Position numbers and translations under genes: made by a program
Notes under the pieces: generated by a model
The model's database searches: none
Told to the model about the DNA's origin: nothing
The model's input: only the letters and a program-made list of their open reading frames with translations
Source of the DNA: Phorcus lineatus
Taxonomy: Eukaryota; Mollusca; Gastropoda; Trochida; Trochidae
Direction: 5' to 3'
NCBI GenBank assembly: GCA_921293015.1
Contig: OV121088.1
Coordinates: 39,122,836-39,186,835 of the forward strand
Length of the DNA: 64,000 nt
Shown here: in pieces, positions 37,171 to 47,204 of the stretch
Layout of the letters: each line of letters starts with the position of its first letter
How positions within the stretch are numbered: the stretch's first letter is position 1

Positions 37171-38944
37171 CCTTGCCCTTTCTCGGAATTTAACATGAAA
37201 TGAACATTTAATATATCTTTTTAGAATAAATACTACATTCCATGAAATAATGAGTAGAATTTTCACTAGCAAATTTACAACTACATCCAGGATTGTCTGC
37301 TAGACCAATAGTTTATAAATTATAGACAAATAGTTTATAAATCATAGTTCATCTGCTGTTTGAATATCTTAATTGAATATTAATTATGTTAAGTTTTCTT
37401 TAACAAATGAAAAATAAATTGGTACTGTTATGTTACATTAGATTTAATCCGTGGTAATCCCGGGTAAGAATAGGGCCTCTGTATCTCCTACCTGTCCTAC
37501 CTATGGGGCGGTCTGTTTGCCGTCATAAACGACCTTTGTTGGTGGAGGAGGATTGTGTTGGTTGAGGTTGGGTTATACCTTAGGAGGTGCCCTTCCAAAA
37601 CATCAATTTGACCATAACTACTTCTAGACGGGTGGTGAGATACATGTAGGTCAGTGAGATCAATCGGCTGGTCATGCCAAGGCTTTGGTGTTGTTTTCTT
37701 CAAATTGTTCTAAATCTTCAATTACCATTACCAAAACCCATTTCAACAAATCGTCTCCCCTACCATTCAAACCTTTTCTATGTCAATGTCGTTACAAAAT
37801 TTACTTTTCAAATAAAAAATTTCAGCACAGTTTTTCATACAACAGCAAAAAGGCGGTGGCCAATGGGTCAATCCAGCAAAGCATTGGCAACGCTTTTATT
37901 GGAGTATGCCAGTGCTATTGGCATGGTGTTATTCTGGCGGAGGCCCACAGACAGCTTCCCCTTAATCCCATCTAAACAGCTGATATGTCTCTCTATATTA
38001 TACTTGGAATTTTCAAAGGAACTTTCAACCAATCATACTTAGCCTCTTTGTATATCGGCAGTATCGTAAACCAATGAACACATCTGTATTAAATTTAGAA
38101 CCACGTGACCATGTGGGTATTCCGAAATAATTGGCAACCTTTAATACGAAAAACGATTGTTTATTCAAGTCTCGACCTTTGTTGGTTGAAGGGCAATCAG
38201 TGGTGTTTAAGAGTCAAAACGGCAGTACAATTCTTCATGAATGTACGTTAACTAAATTAGACACATAGATTTCTCATGATAGGTCAGAAACATCTATTAC
38301 ATATTACAACGGTACACGCCAGAAACAAGCAGCTACCAGTCGATAAGTAGAGAATGTGAAAAGGCGGGTTCAACTAGTGTGATATCACTAAGTGACAGAG
38401 ATAGAGGTAGTGAAATTCGCTTCAGACAATACTTCAATATCTTGTCCTGACTATCCTTGAGAGTTTAGAACAGCATATTTGCCTCACTATTCTATTTTAT
38501 TTGATGCAATGAACAAATGATTATACAACCTTTTCTAAATAGAGGATAGCATTGTAGGTCTTTTGTTCTTTGTGTTGGCCTTAATGTACTCATTTGGCGT
38601 CATGCAAATCCTATCCTATTTGTACCCTATCATTTCGCAGTATTTCCTAGCCTAATTAGGGCGCCTCCAACTTTGCTTTTTCTTGTTGGACTCGGTGGCG
38701 ATTAGGGAGCCCAATATGACAACCTCAAAAAAGCGGAAAACTTAGGCATTACAACATTCCTCATCTTCGGATGAAGAAATAACTTTCAAGTGATGGCCAA
38801 GCTCGTTGTGATGGAGGGAGGCAGCAATTGTGGTGAGCCACTAGAGCTAATACCTTTAACCATTGAAAAAGGAAACAAAGGTGTTGCTGACACAGTAGAA
38901 ACAAATCACTAAACTTCAGAAACTTATGCAAGAACTAGACGACC
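37171..38944. other. gene-free stretch, probable intron of BTB gene 3
   Basis: Short frames only. It has two CCAAT-like motifs near 38025-38080. The sequence has no match to the upstream flank of genes 1, 2, 4 and 5 until about 39011, so it seems to be a replaced or inserted stretch. Confidence 0.4.
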
Positions 38945-39012
38945 CCATGACCTCTGACGGACGTCACACTGCCAGTAGAAGGTCGAGTTTTTTTGGAGAG
39001 GGAGTTCAAGCC
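38945..39012 (+). pseudogene. BTB gene relic
   Basis: GACGTCACACTGC.AGTAGAAGGTCGAGTT is directly followed by TTGGAGAGGGAGTTCAAG. In intact genes these two pieces are about 65 bases apart, encoding SDVTLLVEGRV and LEGEFK. It is therefore a sixth, internally deleted BTB copy just upstream of gene 3, and the sequence after it returns to the usual pre-acceptor flank. Confidence 0.75.
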
Positions 39013-39141
39013 GTATTGTCAGAACCTTTATTAAAACCTCAACCACCGTAGAAGTATTGATATCGAAAATGTCTAATCGAGTTCATAAGTTTATCAACAC
39101 AACACTAAAATTTTGATCATCAAGATTTCTTCTTTTTCAGA

Positions 39142-39825
39142 ATGTCACTTGGAATTAAACCTGAAGTCATCACAAAAGAACTTGGGCAGATATGCCAACC
39201 AGACGACACCATGTTCACAACTCCAGGACCTATGAGTGACGTCACACTGCTAGTTGAAGGTCGCGTTCTGCATGTCAGCAAGTGTGTCCTGTCTTTCGCC
39301 TCGCTTGTCTTCAGGAGGATGTTGGAGGGGAAGTTCAAGGTCAAGGGGGAGATAACTCTCGTCGACAAGAAGTACAATGATATGGTAGAGCTACTTCTTT
39401 GTATATATCCTTCCACCAGTAAGAAGGTTACCAGGGAAACGTGGGAAACAGTGCTACCCTTGGCTGACGAATACGAGATGGAAGCCATAAAATCACAATG
39501 TGAGAAGCTTCTTGTGGATCAACTACAGTTTGATGAACGATACAAAAAACCATCAACCGAAGAGCTCGCTCATTTTTTGTCCAAAGCAGACAAATATAGG
39601 CTTGAGCAAATGCTTTCTGTTTGTATTGAGAAAGCAAGTAGAGTCAAGTTTGATGGTCCAAATGGCTTGAAGAGTATGGCTGATTTTGAGTCCATGTCAG
39701 CTGAAGCAAAATTTCGTGTTGCGTCAGCAAGAATAACCGAAACGGAAAAATCCCTTAATACAATTGATTTTCATTATGCGTTGCGTCCAAATCTTCCTAA
39801 AAGATTGTTTACAGCTCAAACTTAA
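39142..39825 (+). CDS. BTB/POZ protein, divergent short form (gene 3)
   Basis: The 227-residue product has BTB/POZ at about 29-131 and a helical C-terminal part. The first 90 residues closely match the paralogs (GPMSDVTLLVEGRVLHVSKC). From about residue 92 it diverges sharply (KKVTRETWETVLPLADEYEM, LLVDQLQFDERYKKPSTEEL), at DNA level just after CCTTCCACCA near 39418. It has no FxFG unit and no DMVN..SRHFHNDPTL tail, ending RPNLPKRLFTAQT. The ATG follows an acceptor (TTTCTTCTTTTTCAG|A, ending 39140). An in-frame deletion of about ten codons shortens its N-terminus. The mosaic pattern suggests gene conversion of the 5' half. The frame is intact. Confidence 0.88.
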   Translation: MSLGIKPEVITKELGQICQPDDTMFTTPGPMSDVTLLVEGRVLHVSKCVLSFASLVFRRMLEGKFKVKGEITLVDKKYNDMVELLLCIYPSTSKKVTRETWETVLPLADEYEMEAIKSQCEKLLVDQLQFDERYKKPSTEELAHFLSKADKYRLEQMLSVCIEKASRVKFDGPNGLKSMADFESMSAEAKFRVASARITETEKSLNTIDFHYALRPNLPKRLFTAQT

Positions 39826-40123
39826 TTTTAGATAATAGCCAAAATTTAAAAGACCACTGGTAAGATTAATTTTTATTTCATTGCGAAGCCAATGAATTGT
39901 ATACAGTATTGGAGTGTTTTTGCAAGGGGTTTACTAAAAATCTGTGAAACAATGATAATGACGGAGGACATCAGAAAGAGTGATGAGTTTCCGTTCATTT
40001 CCGTTTGTTGATGGCGTCCACTTATGTCGACAGGGAATAATAACTTTATGTACCAGTGTTTTGATAGGACAGTCTTCAACCTTTCATCAAAATGGAATCT
40101 CCCATTACTTGGTGTACAGTGAC

Positions 40124-40129
40124 AATAAA
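40124..40129 (+). promoter_or_regulatory. polyadenylation signal of BTB gene 3
   Basis: AATAAA lies about 300 bases after the stop, in GACAATAAAGAAAACAC. The surrounding sequence differs from the 3' UTR of the other four genes. Confidence 0.5.
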
Positions 40130-40439
40130 GAAAACACATTCATAATCATTTGTATTCGTTTTCTTTCAAAAACCTATACCTATTAACTTGCGTTCCTTTG
40201 AGAACGTGACCCATCCTTGAAACAATGTCTTGAAAAGTCAGAAACGATCAAAATTGTTACTAAACTGAAGTACAAAAGAAAGTACACATCCAATGAATAT
40301 GGTTATCAAAGTAGACAAGAACAAACTTTCGAACTTTATGTTTTGAAATTTGCATGGACAGACCAGGCGATATAACGTTGTATGATTTTCATAAAGAGTG
40401 AAGTTAGTATCGTGTGTGATACAATACAAGCATAGACAT

Positions 40440-43000
40440 GCCCTTTTTATAGTCACTATTAGGCCTTGAACAATATTGTTAGAGATATCTCATAAACATT
40501 AGCAACTCAAGTCTCCTTATTTTGGTATCAGTCTTCATTTGAGGAAGCAGCTATTGATGACATTGATCTCATGTTATGGTCACTGTAAGACTTTGGCAGT
40601 TTTTGTAATGTTGTTTGTGCGATATCTCATGAACCGCGTTCAACGTCTTCAAATGGAAGAGTAGCCAGACACTAGTCAATCTAGGTAACCTTACCTCATT
40701 TTCTATGTCACTATGAGGCTTTGAATTTTTTTAATTGTATCTATTTGTTTATTTTAATTTTATCTTTGATACCACAATCAACTGAAAAGTGTTTATTTGT
40801 TCTTGATGCAAGACTAGATTAAGATTTAATTATGGTTTCTACTACATATTTATGACATATTTCAAGAACAAGACAATACATTTTATAGGTGTATGATCAC
40901 GTAAACTTTCAGTTTTGTGATGACCACAAGGACCCCAAGGATATTCTTTGGGCCATCTCAGCATTGAGTGCCTTTTTCTTAGGTATATTTATATGAAATA
41001 TGAAAAGCTGTTTACTCATTAGCAATTCTATTATGTGGATATCTTTTAAGCTCATTTCTTGATTGCGGTGCAATATATTGTCACGTTTGTAACATATGCT
41101 TTTTTAAAGGAAATTATTGTACATTATTTTTTTTTAAATCTTGTAATCTTTTAAACCGATGCACTAAACGTCTCCAAATGTGATGACAGGAATCAGTGAA
41201 TTTGGGTGATTTTGTCCTTAGAACTACTCTATTTCTAAGATCACCATGGAAATATGACCATTATCTAAAGAACCGTTCGACTGAAAGTATTCGAATGGGG
41301 ACAGATCCTTCTTTTAGAGACTTTGCAGAATATTGGTGACATTCAAACTTATTTTCAAGGTCACAAGGATTTTTGACAGCTTTTCAACTTCTTGTTAATG
41401 CATTATCTCTAGAACCTATGCACACAGTTCCTCAAAATGTAGTGACAACTCCATCAAGACAGCCTGCAGACATCTATCGATAGTGGTGTTTGTTGCGATA
41501 GAGAAGACTCAGGAAAGAGTTCTGTGGTTTTAATCCAGGCTGAGATGGGCTTATGCAGCGTGGCTTGATATGATGCTGGACCTGTGTAGAGTTATCTCCC
41601 CTAGACTGCTTTATGACTGCACGTAGGGGTCCTCTTAGGGTATGAGGTCCAATTAGGGTTATCCAGTTTTTATGTTGAGTAGCTGATACCACAGTGTTCT
41701 CGCTATTTCCAAGGTCACCACTGCAATTTGACAACTTTTTAAACTTTTGATAATGTGATAATATTGCACCAAATGTTTTACAATTTGGTTGTTGTGTACA
41801 ATGCAAGATACGGTGATGATACAAACGATTTTTTAAGACGGATTTTGACTCATGTTTACGTTATGTCACCATAACCCTTGCACCTTTTATGAACCATCTA
41901 GGGTGTATCACACTCTGTAGATTGTTCGAACAATCTAGGAATATTCCACTATCCATAGATTGTTTAAATAATCTGCAGAGAGTGAAGCCATAACAATCTG
42001 GGAATGATTACAAAGTAGGAATCTATTTGTCACTAGCTAATGAAGACTTTCGATTTGTGATCAACTGGTGAATAAAGGAAAGGGTTCTTAGATTGTCAAG
42101 TGCTCTGAGCTGGATAACCCTAAGGGATTTCAGGGGCCGATTTCAAGAGCCCTTCACAATCTCGAAATTTACCCCCATACTTGCCAATTTGAACAAACTT
42201 ACAAGGTCAAATCCCTCCTGCAATTGGTCCCTAGCTTCCCTCAGTTTGACCTGCTACATGTTGTCAGCAAAAATTTGTTATCGCAAGCAGCTTAATTTCA
42301 GCAGTGCATTCCTATGGATAATCGCTGCAACCGATTGCAATCAACCCGTACAGTTGATAATGGTGACCTAGACTTCAGGTCAACACTGTAGTTTCAACCA
42401 CATTTCAAACCCTTGGTCGTGAATACTCCTTAAACGTATCGAACAACTTCTTCAAAAATTATAACAGTTTATATCGCGGTAGTAATTACAGACTCTGAAA
42501 TCTTTATTGTGCTATATATCTTGCCTTTAATTCATAAAGTGTAACATACATTTTCCGGCTTAATAAAAGTATATGCTTCCCACCTAGTTATTAAAACTAG
42601 TAAAAATATCACTTTGTATCGACAGGCGACATTGCCATGTTAGTGGCAAACACATGTTGATATTATATTTTTCTTGCAGTATTTACCAAAATCGTTCATT
42701 TATCAAAGAATTACTGTGTCCTTCGGCATGACATCAGATCTTTTAAGAGGAAACCTTATGACCTTATAGCTATTTACATGGTCACCACAACACTTTAGCA
42801 ACTTTTGTAACTGTTGACAATGTGATAATATTGCACCCAACGTTTTACAATTTGGTGACAGTATACATTGGATGATAACAAACGACAACAGTTCATGATG
42901 TTGAACTTGGCCACAGTATTTAGACGGATTTTCAAACTCATGTCAACTTGATGTCACCATAACACCATTTGTTCAGAGACTGTATACATGAAGACACCAG
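40440..43000. repeat. GGTCA-rich spacer repeat after BTB gene 3
   Basis: Units like those at 25310-26880 recur (GATATCTCATGAACCGCGTT near 40620, TTTTCAAGGTCACAAGG near 41352), interrupted by a private insert at about 41480-41680. A 20-base perfect palindrome, TAGATTGTTCGAACAATCTA, lies at 41918-41937. TTAGGGTTATCCAG (about 41654) is inverted at about 42109. No gene. Confidence 0.65.
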
Positions 43001-43854
43001 TCGATTATGGTGAATAATCCTTTACCGTGCCACCCACCGCCTTCAAACCTGAAAACAGTTTATTTTGGGTTATTACAGGCTCTAAAATGTATCATATTTC
43101 TATCTTATTTTGCCTTTTATTCACAATGTGTTACAATTAGTTTCACGGTTGATAAAAGATTATGCATCATACCCAGTTATCAAAATTACTAAATATATCA
43201 CATTGTATCGACAGGCGACATTGCCATGTGAGTGGCAAACACTTATTAATATTATATTTTTCCTGTAGAACCAAGATCGTTCTTTCATGAGCGATTTAAT
43301 GTGCCAATACGGCGTGCAATCAGATCATTTTAGAGGAAACAACTGAACGACTTTGTATCCCAATAGATAAAAATTTTTACAAATACAAACTTTATTTTAT
43401 ATAGCTTCAACATTTTAAAATTTACTATTCCTATCAACTTGATGGTTTTGTAATTGGTTTGTGTCTTATGGAATTACTCTGTTGATATCCCACACCATCT
43501 GTTGCATACGACCAAGTTCACGCCTTCATTGAGGGAAATAACCGAAAGAGTTCGTATCCCTGGCAGATAAATATATTTAAAAACTATATTCCTCGTAACC
43601 GGGAATTTTTGGCTGTTTTTAATCAGATTGGAGATAACACCATTTGGGTCGATATTTAATACAAGTACACTGTCTTCACGTTAATTTATTTATTTTGGGG
43701 GGTAACTACTTCATTAAAAACCTCTAAATGTGCTTGCAACTTAAGCAAATTTTTTCATTGAATATTCAGCACCGCTTGAACTGAAAGTCAAATAATCCTC
43801 ATATAGTTATAACATTTAACATATAAAGAAATAAAAACTCTAACTGCCTTGGAA
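43001..43854. other. spacer with short open segment copy
   Basis: It aligns with 34590-35260, including the decayed short open segment (43170-43350) and an ATTTACTATTCCTATCAAC site near 43419 that lacks the LINE. No gene. Confidence 0.45.
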
Positions 43855-43971
43855 CGTTATCAGCCACTCAGCGTAGGTAATTTTAGAGCCTCTTTCCAAA
43901 CCGAAATTAAATTCTTCAAATATGCAGTGTACTTGTTGTCATTCCTATTTGGAGTCTGTAAACAAAAAGAG
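43855..43971 (+). promoter_or_regulatory. orphan first-exon copy (copy C)
   Basis: It aligns with 35260-35387 and ends at donor G|GTGAGTTG, with GT at 43972-43973. No BTB body lies between it and the next first-exon copy at 50.9 kb. That interval is occupied by hairpin and TIR elements, so its gene body appears to have been lost. Confidence 0.4.
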
Positions 43972-44264
43972 GTGAGTTGAAATTCGCTTGTTTTTTTATG
44001 TTATTCTTGTAACAGGTTAATACGCCCAAGTTTATTTGTCGTTTACACTTCTGATAAGAGGCTTTATTTTATGAATGGATTATTTCCGTCTTTCTGATTG
44101 GCCTACTTGGTCACATGACAGCAATGACGTCGAGCGATGTCAACCCGTGTGGATCGCGAGAGCTTGATATAACAATCCAAACACCTCCGGTGGATAAAAA
44201 TAGATTTTGAAAATCCTGGTCTACAGGAAATACCAGAAGAATGGTAATTCAAGACCTAATCCAT

Positions 44265-44425
44265 ATAATAAAACAATTATAGACATCAGACTCGGTTGAT
44301 AAAATGATTTATCGACCTTGGACATGTGAAATTCACCTCGGCTTCGCCTCTGTGAATATCACATGTCCAAGGTCGATAAATCTTTTGATCAACCTCACTT
44401 TAAGTCAATAATTGTTTATTATTAA
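44265..44425. mobile_element. foldback element with CTCGG-CTTCG loop
   Basis: The left arm starts ATAATAAAACAATTATAGAC and the right arm ends with its inverse. The core TTATCGACCTTGGACATGTG is inverted exactly, and the loop reads CACCTCGGCTTCGCCTCTGTG-like. It has no coding capacity. TGACGTC-type motifs lie on both sides (near 44127 and 44498). Confidence 0.88.
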
Positions 44426-45339
44426 TTCTAAGATGCCTAGCGGTTAGAACAATCGAAAAAAAAGTACTTTATGAGACAATAAAGGTATAGTTTTTTCATG
44501 ACGTAACAATTGAATGACGTTATATCCGCTCTTCCCCGCTGCCCCCTCGTGATCACGCGTCCATGGTAACCTTTCATCTCGATTCTTCGAACAACATGGC
44601 TTATCCCCCTATCAAGGTCTAACGACATAATCGTATTAATGTTTCTATTAATAGAGACAAGTTTCGAATCATCTATTTCTATTTACCGTAAAGAAGAATG
44701 GACAGAAAATGCTTGTCTACCGTCGAGTGACCGCGTTGTTTCACGTCAGGTCACGGCGCCCCGTGGGACTGTGACGTTGGTTCACGTCAACCGTCTCTAC
44801 CAGGTTCAATGTGATATGGACAACCTAATAATTAAGTAATTCTAGGTGTACAGCCCCAACAGTCTGCTTATATAAGAGACTAAAGCATCACCTTCAACGT
44901 TTATGACAGCAGCAAAAAAGTAGATGTCCGGATCCAGTCCGCCATCACGCTTCCAAAACAAACAATACCCATAATTCTTTGTGGAATGTTAACCACGTGA
45001 TAAGCCCTGTATAATCGCACGACACGAGTTTGTAAAAGTAAAGGGTTTTTTTAAAAAACAAGAGGTGTTAATTTGTTTGTTTAAATTTTAAAGAAAAAAA
45101 TAAGAAGAAAATATAATTCAAAATTGAATAAATGAAAAAGTTTAAGTGCAAAACTGCAGTAATCAAAGCTTTAACCAACTAAATGTCGTCTTAAACTAGG
45201 GGTTGAGTTCCATACTTGGAATAGCGAACAGTTAGCCCTGTTCATGGATTATTAATGTGAGCAATGTAAACACTATTTTTTATTTCGAGATGATTAAAAT
45301 CAGAGTGTTCCCCGTATAGATTATTTTAGCATCTTAGAA
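44426..45339. other. gene-free stretch between foldback elements
   Basis: A GC-richer part at 44520-44820 has several CACGTCA and TGACG words and short frames without recognisable domains. The remainder is A/T-rich. Confidence 0.4.
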
Positions 45340-45512
45340 AAGAAATAAAGTTCGCTCTACCCCAATGTGTTTTGTAATAAAGTATAGTTTTCCCTGAACT
45401 ATTATAACGTTAAAGCACTCGGACTGCCGTCCTCGTGCTTTAACTATAATAGTTCAGGGCAAAACTATACTTTATTACAAAACACATTGGGGTAGAGCGA
45501 ACTTTATTTCTT
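45340..45512. mobile_element. foldback element, about 80-bp arms
   Basis: Arms 45340-45418 and 45432-45512 are almost exact inverted copies (AAGAAATAAAGTTCGCTCTA at the end, GTATAGTTTTCCCTGAACTA inside). The loop is CTCGGACTGCCGTCCTCG-like. Just downstream lie ATTGG and CCAAT boxes (45540 and 45676) and TGACGTCA (45696-45703). Confidence 0.9.
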
Positions 45513-46186
45513 AAATAGACACTAATTCTCCTGTTCAGCGATTGGTCAACACACCGTCACGTGGTGGTTTACAAGACATGATATTGACTTAAGTTTTCTG
45601 ATAAATTACGATATTGACTTCAGTTACTAAAAATAGACTAGGAATCCCCATGGAATGGGCTTCCCCTGCCTTTCAACCAATCAAATCGCTTGGTTTGACG
45701 TCATTGTTCCTAGCGCTACAAGCGACATGTATGTTTACATGACCCGAAATGAACAAACCAAAAATCACATGCAGGACCGCGATCGTGCCCAGGGTCGAAT
45801 GTATGAGCAGAAAGGTATGTCATTGTTTCGTTTTATGATAATATGATTAAATATGAGATATCAAACTAACTTACTATAAACACTACCGAAAAGATACGTT
45901 TCCCCGGAAGTCATGACTTTGATAGTATTTTGCTTAGTAACAGAAAGGGAGACAACCCTTGGCGTCAAATTGTTTGCAATGTATGTGAGGTTGTTATTAC
46001 GTCCCGAATTCAAATGAAAAAAACAACATTTTTTTAATTGTTTTCTATCTTCCAGAAAATCCAAGATGCCCAGTACGGACGTTCACCAAGTACAAGACTT
46101 TGATGAGCTGTACACCTGAGATGACATTGTGTTGGATTAGATATTATTACTGTTTACCCGTGGTTGTCTTTTGTAAATTTAATAAA
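45513..46186. other. gene-free stretch with CCAAT and CRE-like motifs
   Basis: It holds GCGATTGGTCAAC, CAACCAATCAAATCGC and TGACGTCA. The frame 45655-45846 (63 codons) has no known domain. TTTTCTATCTTCCAG at about 46040-46054 resembles a splice acceptor and is followed by AAAATCCAAG, but no exon could be supported. Confidence 0.4.
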
Positions 46187-46330
46187 ACAATTAAAGACTC
46201 TCGTAGAGGTCAATATCGGTTTTAATTGACCTGAGTAAAACAATATCGACCTCGCAAGCTCGGTCAATATTGTTCTACTCCTGAAGGTCAATAAAAACCG
46301 ACATCGACCTCTAAAAGAATCTATAATTGT
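46187..46330. mobile_element. foldback element with CTCG loop
   Basis: Left end ACAATTAAAGACTCTCGTAG, right end the inverse of ACAATTATAGATTCTTTTAG. Inner arms GAGGTCAATATCGGTTTTA and inverse; centre CGACCTCGCAAGCTCGGTCA. Its terminal ACAATTA(A/T)AGA resembles the ends of 44265-44425, so the two may be one family. Confidence 0.85.
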
Positions 46331-46357
46331 ATATTATCATCCAAAACTCTGTTCCAC

Positions 46358-46395
46358 AGGAGATATCGCTTGTGGAAGATCAAGCGATATCTCCT
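46358..46395. repeat. small perfect hairpin
   Basis: AGGAGATATCGCTTG (46358-46372) is exactly inverted at 46381-46395 around an 8-base loop. GATATC recurs just downstream (46400). Function unknown. Confidence 0.85.
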
Positions 46396-46437
46396 AGGGG
46401 ATATCTTTTTGGCAGTAGATTTTGAACAATGCCCCTC

Positions 46438-46540
46438 TGACGTCAAGTATATGACATCACAGTTGTATTACATCATCAAGTAATGACATCACAATGCTAT
46501 GACGTCATAAACACTACGACGTCACAATGCTATGACATCA
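46438..46540. repeat. 16-bp minisatellite of CRE-like octamers, seven units
   Basis: TGAC(G/A)TCA or one-mismatch octamers start at 46438, 46452, 46468, 46484, 46500, 46517 and 46533, spaced 14-17 bases. The best units read TGACATCACAATGCTA. TGACGTCA is the consensus site for CREB/ATF factors; binding here is not shown. Confidence 0.85.
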
Positions 46541-46626
46541 CCGCACTTGGAGTATTAGGGCAGCAGGGTGTTCAGTAATGTTCATTTGTCAATCAAATGT
46601 AATGAGAAATTATTTTGGATGATAAA

Positions 46627-46776
46627 TAGAATCTCACCCTCGTGTCTTCTGATATCAAATTTATCAACACGTATTGATAAAAGTAAAATATCCTCGGCAA
46701 GCCTCGGATATTTGTAACTTTTATCAACTCGTGTTGATATATTTGATATCAGAAGACACTTGGGTGAGATTCTCTA
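46627..46776. mobile_element. foldback element with CCTCGG loop
   Basis: Arms carry TAGAATCTCACCC, GTGTCTTCTGATATCAAAT and TATCAACACG, inverted on the right. The centre is TATCCTCGGCAAGCCTCGGATA, a nearly perfect hairpin. No coding capacity. Confidence 0.88.
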
Positions 46777-47204
46777 TATACAAAATAAGGCTAAAGTCAA
46801 CCTATCCTCTGTCTAATTATCTATGGGAAGTACGTCACATATACGTAATAATATGGCCACCCGCTGTATGAATATGCACAGAGGAAACATTGGGATAATG
46901 TGTCAGCTAACCTAAGCAGAAATATAATTGTATCAAATATCTTTTACAATGATGGTGGGTTTTTTAATACAGCAGAAAAACAATATGATATACTACAATT
47001 TGACTTTAACGCTTGTATTTTTATCATGTCACGTATATAACCAAGGACTGACAAATTGACATACATGTAGTGTATAGGGTTCCTTGTATAGCTCTATCTG
47101 GTCTCCGCAACCTTAATAGGGCCTTTTCGTTTCGTTTACTTAGATAGTCACTCCACGAGCTGTTGGTTCCACATACGCTAAACTTTATCATTGGTGACTT
47201 TTTA
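46777..47204. other. gene-free stretch
   Basis: No repeat, RNA gene or coding frame was recognised. Confidence 0.4.

Noticed and set aside
41654-42122. 14-bp inverted repeat TTAGGGTTATCCAG / CTGGATAACCCTAA as transposon ends
   Set aside because: The enclosed DNA is ordinary spacer repeat also present in the paralogs, and no target duplication is seen; probably part of a private insert or chance.
46040-46130. Acceptor-like TTTTCTATCTTCCAG followed by a short open stretch
   Set aside because: No upstream exon, homolog or continuing frame could be found; such motifs are frequent in AT-rich DNA.
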